Of a stretch of 64,000 nucleotides of DNA, positions 21,920-33,345 are shown piece after piece. The stretch is from assembly GCA_025331445.1 (NCBI GenBank), contig JAIWNE010000076.1, positions 1 through 64,000 of the forward strand, given 5' to 3'. Made by a program: the position numbers and the translations under genes. Each line of letters opens with the position of its first letter. Positions within the stretch are counted from its first letter, which is position 1. The stretch comes from Blakeslea trispora. Lineage: Eukaryota; Mucoromycota; Mucoromycetes; Mucorales; Choanephoraceae. The notes beneath the pieces are model-generated. The model was given only the letters and a program-made list of their open reading frames with translations. It did not search any database and was not told where the DNA came from.

Positions 21920-23777
21920 TTTTTGTTTTATTTTATAATGAATTATATAAAATGAAGAAGAAGAAATGAGGTCCCTTCTTTTTCTTATATATAGTTTGCA
22001 TAAAACATTGATTTTGGCGCGGCGCTTTCTTTTGATAGGCTCAGTGAAACCCTTGTTGCCAATCATCATTTTAGGACGCATAAATCAGCCGATATTTCAC
22101 CTCTGTATACTACCTATATCAGATCTATCTTTAAAAAAAAAGGGTGATGTTGTGCACGTACTTATTTTCTCACCACTATTTTGAACATACGATATCCATA
22201 CATGGTAAGCTCTAGATTCCTTCTAGAAAGAAAGAAAGAAAAAAAAACTTTATTAAAGATTATGTTAGATAGGCACTCAAGAGTCTTCTCTAGCCGTATG
22301 AAGAAACAAAAGTTGTACTAGATAGCTCACAGACATGTAGAGGCGTTATCCAGTTCATTCTATCAGAACAGGTTTCATCATACAGCTTTTATTTTCTCAT
22401 GAACAAACTTTTTTTTTTTATGAGGGGCCTCAATGTCAATAACATCACATGATGTGGTTTTTTATTTTTTTTTTTGTTTGGCGTAAACATATCAGATCCG
22501 TAGTCAACTGAGTCCCGGTTTATTCCAAGTTTCGGAGGGGGGGGGGGATTTGACCATGTTGAGTCTTTCCTTAGAAAAAAAAAAAGGTTTCAAAGTAATC
22601 TAATTTTATAAGGTTGTAAATTGACCATTGTTGTGCCTTGACCCATCTCTTGATGAGAGGCTGCTCATTTTGCCGTAGTACTGCCATCTAAATATGGACA
22701 AGTATGAACAGCCAACATGTTTAAATCAAAGAGATAATGAAACAAAGTGGTAGATGAGAGAGGAACAATGATTACCCAAGCCTTAGCCTATAGGGTGGAT
22801 CGAGAGAAAAAGGGATAGGTTGGTCAATAGAGAGGAATATGGTAGAGAAAGATAGACAGAGATCATGTCTGCTGGTAGCTACAAAATAAATCCATGACTA
22901 GATAAGCATACACATCATCAACTCCCTTTTTTTATTCGAGAAAATGTTTGGCGATTCTGAACCATGTCTTCTTCAACTACAACAAAGCCAAGTCTTTCAT
23001 ATTGCCAACCTATCATAGGCTTACATTTATCCCTAGACTGTAGCCTTGAACCATTAAGCGTGATATTAGAATTCTAGCTTCCAAGTATACATTGCATATA
23101 GACTTCATTACATAGGTGTAGGCAAATACTTTGTACAGTTGTTTATCACCTCTTTTTTTTTTTGGTTCTCATACACCAATGGTAAAGATTTATTTTGATG
23201 ATGTACCAGGGGAGATATACTTGATTAAGGTAAGTTTATTTTCCTCTAAAAATAGTACAAGGCTCTTCTAATATTAGAAAGTCTACGGTGTAAAAAAAAA
23301 AAAAAGAAATCCTTTCTGGTTCTCAGATATCTTTTTAGCTCTTGAATCCTTAATCTATACAGATACAATCATGTCTTTTTCCAAACAGTCTTTTTTGTAT
23401 ATCGTACAAGTCGTAAGAAGCTTTGAGTATATTTTTCTAATCAATCATTAGAAAAAAAAAATCTCATAGCCTTGTTACCTTTATATTGTGTGTTATAAAA
23501 GAAAGACAGTTGTAAAGCTATTTGGATAAGATGGACATTGCTTGGTTTCTTTTTGAGTGTAATATATCAAATCATCAACTGGAATTCCTATCTGCTGCTC
23601 AATCCACCTCTATTGACATTATTGTTCTTTGCAATATGTGCCAATCCTAAACCAACACTTAGACATGAAAGTCCTCTCTTCTATCTCCTTTTTCTTTTCT
23701 CTTCATCATGAGTTAATGTATCCTATGGTTTCAAGGTTTATTTGTATCTATACACACAACTAGATCTATATCTATAA
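21920..23777. other. 1.9-kb intergenic region
   Basis: AT-rich with a run of ten or more G near 22539 and many poly-A/T runs. A possible two-exon short frame starts at the ATG at 23180 (MVKIYFDDVPGEIYLI, donor GTAAGT, acceptor near 23278) and stays open for about 75 codons. It has no recognised domain and I do not call it. Confidence 0.4.
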
Positions 23778-26042
23778 TCAAGTAGCAGGAGGACCAGCCT
23801 TGGCCATCTTCTTGTCTCGTTGTGCCTTTCTGTTGTGATTGCCGAATCTAGCTTTGTTTTTGTTTTTATACGCTTTATCTTTGGCATCCGATGTAGAAGA
23901 GGTATCGTTCTTGTTAGCGTCTTTATTGTTAGCGTCTTTATTGTTAGCGTCTTTATTGTTAGCGTCTTTATTGTTAGCGTCTTTATTGTTAGCGTCTTTA
24001 TTGTTAGCGTCTTTCTTGTTGGCATCTTTCTTGTTGGCATCTTTGGCTTGTGGTGCAGGAGAAGGATTGTCTTTTTTGTTTCCTTGCGAGCGATTATCCT
24101 TCTTTTGTTCAGTTGTTTTCTTCTTTTCTGTCTCTTTGCTCGGTAAATCAGTTTGGTTACCATCATACAACATGTATTTGTCCAAGATTCTTTGTTTTCG
24201 AGGCTATAAACACGAGTTAGATGAGATGGAATTATATCAAGAGAGAGAATGACTTACGTTTCGACTTAGCATGATGGCCCATCCTTCAATTTGTTCATCA
24301 GACATGCCAGTCTCCTTCTTGAGTTGGATTCTTCCTTTTGACTTTCGTCCTTCTCTATTACGGTCAAACACTTGAGGAGTTTGGACAAATGCATGCACCA
24401 GCATACTTTCATAATGAACACCTGGATCATCCAGTTGTTGCTTCTTTTTCACAACATCCAAAGCACTATCTCCATCCATATCGGCTGGTATGCCTGCATC
24501 GTTAATGTCATCATAGGTGTCATCATAGTCATCATCGTACATGTCTACCACGCGTTGTAATACATTTTTCTTTTCCGAATGAATAAAACTCTTATCATCC
24601 AACAAGGAATCTGCATTTCCCTTGTCCTTTTTGCCTTCGTAGACTCGAGAGGTATCGACAGTGCGATTGGCAAATACATCAAATTCATCATTATCGTAGA
24701 TGTTGTGTCGGGAGGCCAAGATGCTTTTGTTTGGTTGATGGTCGTCTTTCTGTAGAAAGGTTTCTCTTGACATGGATTGATCCAATTGCTGAACAGACTC
24801 GGGTAAATTATCTTCCAACACTTGCATTACCACTGTGCCCACATCATAGTTGTTAGCCTCTAAACATGCCTGGAGAAATCCATCCCCCAGATGAGGAAAG
24901 ACATCATGCAGCTCAGATATTTTGGCAGTCAGTTGTAAATCGTCTGGATCGCCATTAGACATCTCGGTCTCATCCATCCGGACAGCCTTTTGTTGTCTTA
25001 CGCTATCGCCCCAAGACCCTGTTCCTTCATTCGTGTCTCTTACTTGTTCCATCGATATCACTAGAAAGCCCAACTGATCATTGTCCCCTCCAAACAGGTG
25101 TTGGTCGAGATATCTCAATTTCTCGCTCACATGATACTCTACTTCCCAGTCCATCACAAGTGGGCCATCCACAAAAGCACGCCGGGAAGAATCAAGACCA
25201 CTTTGTACAATGTAAAACAGTATCTTTTGACCAAATGGATCCAGGGTGGACACATCTGGCTTTCGGTTATCCAACTTGATCAGCTTTTCATGTGCTTGCA
25301 AGTCAGAAGTATAGCCTAAGGGTGCGAAAAAGCGAATGTCTACAAACAGATTGAACAGTGAGACAAGACTCTGCTTGACCAGATAAGCAAAAGGTGCTGC
25401 TGCTGCTTCATGTTCCACTGTCTTTATGAGTAAAGGATTCAGATGTTTATAGCAGTCGATCAATGGCTGATCCAATGAATTAAATGCATCTTGAATGCCT
25501 TCGCAGGTTGCTGTTGCTGAAAACAAGGCATTCAATAGACGAAGCATGACATAAGCACGGTTCAATGCGTCTATTGAGGCAGGTGCTGATAGGGCATTAG
25601 GCAAGTCCTGAACCACATCAATCAACATATTGAGAGTAGAAAGTAATGTGGATTCAATCGAGTCGTGTCTTGAGAGTGCTTGCATCATGTGTCGCACTTG
25701 TAATAGATTGGATTCGTTGTAGACCACGGCAAATTTGCAAAGTTTACTGCTGTCCAATAAAAGAGACGATCCATCATGAATGGATGCCAATCGATTGTAT
25801 ATCAAAAAGATGAATTTGAGTAGCTCCTTGTCTATGCTTTCAGAGCCGTCAATATGTTCGCTTAGGAGGTCTTCTACAAGTACTGCAAGTGACGTGTTTG
25901 TACTTGTTTCTGTAATGAATGCACTATCAGGCATATCGAGCAATTCGACAAAAGTATGCTTCCATGCTTGGAGAGCTATTTTCCATAGTTCTTGCTTTAC
26001 ACCTAGTGTATTTTGGGGGATATAAGGAATGATATCAAGCAT
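23778..26042 (-). CDS. ASCC2/Cue3 homologue, CUE-domain protein of the ribosome-quality trigger complex
   Basis: Two exons (26042-24258 and 24203-23778) give 736 residues. The helical N-terminal half matches the ASCC2 type. The CUE domain (about residues 385-430) has ISELHDVFPHLGDGFLQAC and LEDNLPE, closely resembling human ASCC2, whose CUE domain binds K63-linked ubiquitin. Yeast Cue3 belongs to the RQT complex that splits collided ribosomes; ASCC2 also serves alkylation repair with ASCC3. The region EGWAIMLSRNPRKQR spans the splice junction and is family-typical. The C-terminal tail is basic and holds a DANNK pentapeptide repeat. No lesion is visible. Confidence 0.88.
23913..24047. repeat. 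15-bp coding minisatellite, nine units (DANNK/DANKK)
   Basis: Nine 15-bp units based on GTTAGCGTCTTTATT (plus strand) occur in tandem; on the coding strand they encode DANNK with DANKK variants at the upstream end. Six units are identical, which indicates recent expansion. Because the unit is a multiple of three without stops, several false frames stay open here. Confidence 0.95.
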
Positions 26043-26242
26043 AAAATTATTATTTTGAAAAAAGAAAATACAATCACAGGTTTCTTTTTTTTTGCGATTT
26101 TGCTACTTGCTGCGTACCCAAACTTTTACACCAATAAAAACACGTTGCGCTGCGGCAAAAGCAATCTACGCCTCTCAAAAATATCTTTTTGTGTGCACAA
26201 AGCAAAAAAAAAAAGCAGAGACTTTAAATATCTACTTGACAA

Positions 26243-26443
26243 ATGAACAATGATTCTGATAACATCCATCGCATTTTACGTCTTTGCTTCTGCAACACAT
26301 TAATTTGTTACTCTAAAGAAATTGAAATCCTGATTGAAGCAGCAAGAATGGTTGTCAAGGTAACAACTTTTTTTAAAAAAAAAGAAATCATGCATCTCTC
26401 AAATACTCCGCTAAAACTCATGCCTACAACTCTGTCAAAGTAA
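26243..26443 (+). CDS. Possible small hypothetical protein
   Basis: A 66-codon ATG ORF begins MNNDSDNIHRILRLCF, 200 bp from the divergent ASCC2-like start. The first 38 codons look coding (IEILIEAARMVVK); a donor GTAACA follows at about 26360 and an acceptor after CATACCACAG near 26480 would give an alternative 3' exon of about 22 codons. I recognise no family. It could be a real small gene or chance. Confidence 0.3.
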   Translation: MNNDSDNIHRILRLCFCNTLICYSKEIEILIEAARMVVKVTTFFKKKEIMHLSNTPLKLMPTTLSK

Positions 26444-26626
26444 CTCAAATACAACAAAATAACATGTTTGCATACCACAGACTAACAAGAAGCAGCTTCT
26501 TGGTTGTAGTGAGGAAATGGAACCAAAAAAAAAAATCTTTATGCTGTGATTGAACCTTTTTATCTTTTTTTTTTAATTTCTTGGTCTTATAAAAACATCC
26601 CCCCTTTTTAAACTTCAAAAAAGAAA

Positions 26627-27842
26627 ATGGTACCAGAAAACAAGAAAGAAAGCAATAGTTAACCCAGACTATATTAACTTGTTTTCTATCTCCAATAAAT
26701 AAGCCTACTACATATATTCCTACTGTTGTCAATGACGAAGGTATTATCTACAAAGTGATTATTTTGCTTAAAGCTAACCTTCACTTCCATTAGCTCATAC
26801 TGAAGGTATTTGGGATGTTGCCTGGTCAAATCATACAAACCTAGTTATTACTGCCTCAGAAGATAACACTGTGAAATGTTGGTAAGTAATCCACCTTTAA
26901 AGCATAAACTTATTATAAACTCACGCGTCTCTTTTTTTTTTCTTAAGGGATGGTGCAACAGGCGAACTCAAATATACATTAGAAGGTCATGCCATGGGTG
27001 TGATCTCAGTGGATGTCTCAGCCGACGGTACTCGACTTGTTTCTACCTCAGTGGATTCCAACATTCGTATTTGGGATTTGACAAACGGTCAACAGATCAA
27101 GTCTATCACTGCAGCACCAGTAGAAGCCTGGAAGGCCAAATTTAGCCCTGATGGACAATTAGTGGCTACCGGATCACACAATGGCGATATCAACTTTTTC
27201 AGTGTCGAAACAGGTGAAAAAGTCAACAGTTTGCCTACAAAGAACAAGTTTTTGATGTCTCTTGCTTTTGTAAGTATTTCGAAAAAAAGGGTCTTAGATG
27301 ACTTGTCTAAATGATGATAATAGAGTCCAGATGGTCAATACATTGCTGGTGGTGCTGAAGATGGTGCTATTTATGTATTAAATGTGGAGACAAACCAGTT
27401 GGTTCATACTTTATCTGGCCATGCTATGGCTGTTCGTACCCTTTCATTTGCCAGTGATAACAAGACACTGATTAGTGGTAGTGATGATAAGTGTATTCAT
27501 GTGTATGATGTTGAACATGGACAACTGGCATCTACTCTGACTGGTCATTCAGACTGGATCTTGTCTGTTGCTGCCAATCCTGATATTAGCAAGCAACAAT
27601 TGGCAAGTTGTGGATCAGATAAGAAGGTCAAAGTCTGGGATCTTTCTTTGAGATCTGTACTAGAAACACATGAAGTGCATACAGACCAGGTAAGAAGGAT
27701 AAGATATTTAATATAGACATATACTTAATCGTATGTGCAAATATAGGTTTGGGGTGTTGCTTGGAATGCAGAAGGTACTAAGCTTGTATCTGGTTCTGAC
27801 GATAAGTCTGTCAAATGGTTTGCTAGCAGTGGATCTTCATAA
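26627..27842 (+). CDS. WD40 protein WDR61/Ski8 homologue
   Basis: Six exons (26627-26629, 26704-26740, 26794-26881, 26948-27269, 27324-27689 and 27747-27842) give 303 residues; human WDR61 is about the same size. The first exon is just the ATG, immediately followed by a GT donor; this start is inferred because only it keeps the frame that reads YIPTVVNDEAHTEGIWDVAW. Repeats include ITASEDNTVKCWD, VSTSVDSNIRIWDL, LISGSDDKCIHVYD and CGSDKKVKVWDL, a seven-bladed propeller. WDR61/Ski8 is shared by the cytoplasmic Ski complex (3'-5' mRNA decay with the exosome) and the nuclear Paf1 complex. The AEAWKAKFSPDG block matches the family best. Confidence 0.87.
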
Positions 27843-28746
27843 TTGCTTATACATATATTCGTGTATTTCATTTTATTATATTGTACTATAGACTCTCTTC
27901 AGTAAATAAAGTGAAGGGATAGGGCTTTCGTTTTTCAAATAAGGGATTACTCTTTTTCTACGCTATAAATCCCCCATTAAACAATGATGGCTATTTGACG
28001 TTACAGGAATGAGAATAAAGTGGTCTGTGTGCGCTTTTTTCTTTTGATTCCTTGTTGAACTCGCGTTATTCTCAAGCAGTAAGCGTCATCTGTCTTTTAA
28101 CTAGGACAAGGTATTTGCTAGTCAAGCATTGAAGAAATCAGGTACAAGACTTTGACAAGATCATATTCGAATCCATTGAAGTACACATACTCTAATGTAA
28201 GAGTATATCATTTATAGCACTAGCTTCTTCTGTGCATATTGGTCTTTCTTCTTCATTGCGATAATGCTTAATGCAAAAAAGAGGCTCCCTTTTTTTTCGA
28301 GACAACACCCTTAAAGAAATACAATGGTGACTTGTTGCCAGAACAAAATGACGAGTGATTCAAAAAACAAAGGACATTTAAAAGATTCTCGAATTACCAT
28401 CGCCTTTCTTTTAAAGATAGCGTTTGTTGCTATGCTTCTTGCTCTCATGTTGCCAAGATTTCAAACTGTCCATCACTATCACTGTAAAAAGAAATACAAC
28501 TGGTAAGAATTAAACTTAGTTTCTAATTTTTTTTTAAAGGGAGACGTCATTTTTTGTCTTCCAATCAAAGACGATAGTAGCATCTAATAGGGCGGATGCA
28601 AGGCAACCCCGAAAATAAAAATTTGAAAGGGCCTTCCTAGGGCGAAGCGGTATTGAAGGCAAAAGCAGAAGAATCAAGACTCTTTTTTTTTTTCTATTTT
28701 ACTGTTTCTCTCTCCCCACTCTCAATTATATTCTATATAACTTAAG
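27843..28746. other. Intergenic with a possible 60-codon membrane peptide
   Basis: An ATG frame at 28324-28506 encodes a short basic peptide with one predicted membrane span (IAFLLKIAFVAMLLALML). Its stop overlaps a possible donor (AACTG|GTAAGA). It has no family match in my knowledge. A GACGTCA-like site (28552-28558) and a pyrimidine-rich stretch near 28681-28735 belong to the bc1 core-1 promoter. Confidence 0.3.
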
Positions 28747-30689
28747 ATGGCTTCTAGGCTCCTCAGCAATACCCTTCAAGCTAACGCTAGCTTGACCAAG
28801 CAGGTAGATTACAACACTTCATCAAACGAGAATCGAGATTGACATTTTATATTTTATTAGTTTGTTCGCCCCATGGCTACTGCCGCTAAGCAAGCTTCTG
28901 CTGCTCGCATCACCAACTTGCCTAACGGTCTTACTGTTGCCACTGAAGAAAATCCTGCTGCCGGTGTTGCCACCGTTGGTGTCTGGGTTGGTGCTGGTTC
29001 TCGTAACGAAGCTGCTAGTGCTAACGGTGTTGCTAACGTTTTGGAACACATTGCTCTCAAGGTAAAAAATGCAAATATTCATAATTGAATTAACTCTTTT
29101 CTTTTTGTTTCTTTGCTTTCTCTTTCTTTTCTCTTCTTTGTTATTTCTTTTTCTTGGTAACTTACAGTGGATACGCACGGCAGCACTCAGATAGCATGCA
29201 GATATAAACAGAGAATGAGGATAACGCAACTATATGCATCTTTGATGGATAGTAAGAAAACGAATTTGACTCAGCTACGATAAAGAAGGAACATCAAAAA
29301 ATGGGAGAGGGGGGGAAGAAACAGACTATACAGCCAATTTATAATGTCATTGAATTATCAGTGACAAAACCATAGAAAAACGCTGAGAAAAAGAAAACGA
29401 GAGAAGCACAAAGAGAAAGAGAGAAAGACGAGCAAGAAGAAGAAGAAAAGAAAAGAAGTTAGACTTTTATTTTAGCGAAACAAACTAACACAGTTGTTTC
29501 CATTCATCAGGGCCAAGCTGCCAAGTTTGAAAAGATTGGTGGTGTCCTCAACGCTGAAACTCAACGTGAAACTACTTCTTTCTCTGCCAAGACCTTGAAG
29601 GCTAACGTTGGTGCCTCTATTGAAGTTCTTGCTGATATCTTGAACGCCAACATTGACGCTGCTGCTCTTGACAGTGTTCGTGCTGATGTCTTGAAGCAAC
29701 AAGAAGCTCTTGCTGCTGACTTTGAATCCGTCGTTTTCGACCACTTGCACGCCACTGCTTTCCAAGGTGAAGCCTTGGGTCGCCCCGTCGTTGGTGTCAA
29801 GGAAACTGTTGAGAGCTTGACTGCTGAAGACATCATCAACTTCAAGAAGCAAAACTACGGTTCTGACCGTATCGTCCTCGTCGGTTCCGGTGATGTTGAC
29901 CACGATGAACTTGTCCGTCTTGCTGAACAAAAGTTCGGTTCTCTCTCTGCTGTTGGTGCTGCCTCTCAAAAGAAGGCTACCTTCACTGGTTCCGAAATCC
30001 GTCTCCGTGACGATACCTTGCCTGAAGCTCACATTGCTCTTGCTGTCGAAGGTGCTCCTTACCTCTCCAAGGAATACTTTGACTTGATGGTCATGCAAGC
30101 TATCATTGGTGCCTGGGACAAGAACTTGGGTGGTGCTGCCAACCTCTCCTCTAGATTGTCTACCATCGTCAACGACAACCACCTTGCCAACTCTTTCGCT
30201 TCTTTCAACAAGGGTTACAAGGATACTGGTTTGTGGGGTATGTTCGTTGCCACTTCCAACAGAGGTCACATTGATGACTTTGTTCACTTCCTTCAAAAGG
30301 AATGGAACCGTCTCTCTACATCCGTCACTGCCTCCGAAGTTGAACGTGCCAAGCAACAAGTCAAGGCCGGTTTGTTGTTGAGCAACGATAGCACTTGTCA
30401 AGTTGCCAGCACTATCGGTTCTCAAGTTCTTGCTTCTGGCAAGCACTTTACTGCTGATGAATTGAAGTCTTCTGTCAACAAGGTCTCTGTTGATGATATC
30501 CGTAAGACTGCCTACAAGCTCCTTTGGGATCAAGAACTTGCTGTTGTTGGTCACGGTCCTATTGAAGCCTTGACTGATTACAATAGAGTTCGTGGTAACA
30601 TGGCTTACAACAGGTAAGACTTAAAAATTATAACTTTTTTTTTTCTCAAGGAAATTAATCACTTCTCTTTTTTTTTTATTAGATTCTAA
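28747..30689 (+). CDS. QCR1: Cytochrome bc1 complex core protein 1 (M16 family)
   Basis: Four exons (28747-28803, 28861-29061, 29511-30613 and 30683-30689) give 455 residues. The N-terminus (MASRLLSNTLQ) is a typical mitochondrial presequence. The M16 peptidase block is present but reads NGVANVLEHIALK where an active MPP-beta has HxxEH. The first zinc His is Asn, so the peptidase site should be dead, as in core 1 proteins of the bc1 complex. Codon use is strongly biased to GCT, GTT, GGT and AAG, consistent with high expression. The second intron is 449 nt, far longer than the other introns in this window. An alternative is a non-catalytic MPP-beta paralogue. Confidence 0.9.
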
Positions 30690-30866
30690 GCTGTGTAGTT
30701 TATATGTTCATTAATAGTAATAATAAAGATACAAAAAAAAAGAAGACTGTAAAAAAGGAAAAGTTAGACTTATAAACATTTATTAGCCTTCTTATAAACC
30801 TATTGATGTTTTCCGAATGTAACTTTTTTTTTTTTATTGATTGAGGAAAATAATAAAGGAGTGTAG

Positions 30867-32285
30867 CTAAGCAAGTGAACCACAAAATTGTTTCAAATAA
30901 GGTGTTTCTATTAAAATCTTTCTGACCAAAGGCTCAACCGGTGTCAGGTTGTTGAATTTCCAAAAGCCCCAATGAGCAAAACTGTTGATAAAATAGGGGA
31001 ATGTAAACAGACCAACACCAAGGACATAAAGATTTCGTAAGAGCAATATGATAGGAGAACGTCTGACGGACAAAGGCAACACCTTACTCAACCAATGTCC
31101 AAGCACCTTTTCAACAATGACAAACACACCCTGAAGACCAAAGAAGAGCATCTCTTGTCCCATAAAATGCTCTCGATAAGCGTACCATCCTGCGTTACAC
31201 AATGCCGCATATTCATGTGAAAATCCAGAAGCTAGAAAGACAGAGAGTGAGCCCAAGGCAATCGCCAGCTGTTTGCCTCGAGGACTCTCATTTGTAGATT
31301 TGCGGACTAGGAAATAGACAGGCTTGAATGCACATGCAATCCAGGCTGGTCTAAGTACTTTGTGCCATCGAATGGACCACACTTCCTCTAATGATACACT
31401 AATCAATGGGTATTCCATGAGATCTCGCCATTCCTCTGTAACAAAATTACATCAGTCCTTGTCATGTTTGTTTACCATCTTTCTCTCTTACCTGGAGCAT
31501 AAGTACCGTTATCGATAAAAACACTGTAACACAATTGCATACAACCACCCACCAAGTTGAACAGGGTAGTCAATAACATGACACCACTCGAGAAAAACAT
31601 GAAATATTTGAAAGAGGGGTGTGCTTCCATTTCATAGACATCTTTGGCAGTAAATGTCTTGACCCAAGCAACGACAATATCAAACCCAATAGCGTTCAGC
31701 AAAAGTGAGGGAAAGAGATGATAAAATCGCTATCAAAAGAAGAATTTTCTTAAGTTTTTTTTTTTCGCCTTTGTATTTGTTATTGGCGTTAAATGTCTCA
31801 CCTTGGTTTTAACTATCTTTTTTTCTTCCTTTTCACTGCTCTTTGTCTTTGGTGTGTTTCTGACACAAGACCATAACTCGTTATTCAATTCATCGATAGA
31901 TGCGTATGCCTCTTTCTTGTACAAAAGAGGACCAAACCAAAATACATCACTAAATCGTTGAAACATAGTGACAGGAATCATTTGACAGAAAATACAGATA
32001 GGACCTGCATAGCCACGTTTTTTTTTTAGTCGCCTTATCATTTTGTCAACGCTTTAACTTACTATTGATCTCATCTCTGTACATCAATGGCAAAATCAAT
32101 AAGCTTGCCATTAGTGGTATAGATAGTGTTTGTTTCAATTTTGTACCAAGTGTACTGGTCGGCGTGATTGACAGCAGGATTAATAAAAAGATGGGCAAAA
32201 ATGTATAAAACACCAGTTTTTGAACTGGTATCACCGTTCGCCATGTATCTGTTATCTCATACGGTAACATCTTTCTGTTTGTCAT
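30867..32285 (-). CDS. Wax-synthase-like membrane-bound O-acyltransferase
   Basis: Four exons (32285-32063, 32004-31802, 31729-31492 and 31435-30867) give 410 residues. Several hydrophobic spans begin at the N-terminus (FYTFLPIFLLILLSI). The diagnostic region is EEWRDLMEYPLISVSLEEVW then RWHKVLRPAW, the wax-synthase domain, followed by SGFSHEYAALC with the conserved MBOAT His. Such enzymes esterify long-chain alcohols or other acceptors with acyl-CoA at the ER. The substrate cannot be told from the sequence; sterol or terpene acceptors are known for related fungal proteins. The introns were placed by the conserved segments on either side and agree in phase. Confidence 0.82.
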
Positions 32286-33345
32286 TATAGAATTAGAAAG
32301 AGAAAAAGAAAGGGGGAAAAAAGAGAGAGAGAATTATATGTGTAAAGTAAAAGAAAAATAGAAAAAAAAGAATAAGCCAGTTATATAGAGGCCTCTCTTT
32401 TTTTTCTCTCTGTCTTAAATATGCGTATGTGCCTAGACAAATAATACACAGCACTTGATATTTGTGCATTTGTCTTACTTTTTATAGTATTTGTCGGGAT
32501 ATTGGCAATACGTTTCATCTTCATATGATTTTGATAACTTCCTTGTGTTCCTTTACTTTCACACTCTGTCTTTTGATGGAACATATGTTTGTGCTAAAGT
32601 TCCATTAATTTTATTTGATTGTTTGTACGTCAGATTTTTTCTACCTATGACAGATGCAAATGTATGTTCATATATATAAAGAGTATGGCACATACATCCA
32701 ACGTCAGATAATACAATAAGAAGTGTTGATGATTTATAATTTGCTTTTCGTGTCATCCATTCAATCTCCACTTTGCACTCCGTTACACTCTGCAAGTATG
32801 ACAAGGAACTTGGATTCTAATTACAAGGACAAAAAAACATTCTTTATAACCACAATTTCATTTTTAGACACTTTTCCATCTTTCTCTCTTGTAAACTGCC
32901 TACATTAGACTGAATCAAATGAATGACAAATGCCAAAAACGAAACCACAACATCTTTATTTCAGAAAGGTACAAAGAAAAAGCAGACAAGTAGATCTTGT
33001 TATTTCAACTGGCATTGCACAGCAGCGTAGATCATTTGGCACAGAACATAATCGCTAATCAGATTGCCTTTTGTGGATGATAAGCCTATACAACTCAATC
33101 ATCCTTTTTAAGAAAAATATACACCATTTGGGATACATGAGAGATCTAATCGTTGTGATGCATAAAGAAGAGACAAACCCCCCACTCCCTTTCTTATGTA
33201 TTTTTCATAGTCTGGTATATGTATAGAATGACAAGTATGTAAATGATCTTCTTTCGAGAGAAGGTGTTTTTATTCTAAGGATAACATGGGATGATATAAA
33301 TAATTCTAAAAAAATACAAAAATAGGCTCAAAAAAATGAATCTAT
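32286..33345. other. Intergenic, no gene seen
   Basis: Pyrimidine-rich and AT-rich sequence, with the MBOAT promoter at its left. No open frame longer than about 80 codons and no conserved motif. Confidence 0.5.

Noticed and set aside
23180..23470. Possible two-exon 75-codon gene in the ADH/ASCC2 gap
   Set aside because: No recognised domain, and part of the frame is poly-A; an open frame of this size is likely by chance here.
23738..24252. Four overlapping long frames on both strands
   Set aside because: All are shadows of the stop-free 15-bp repeat; only the minus frame that joins the ASCC2-like exon is supported.
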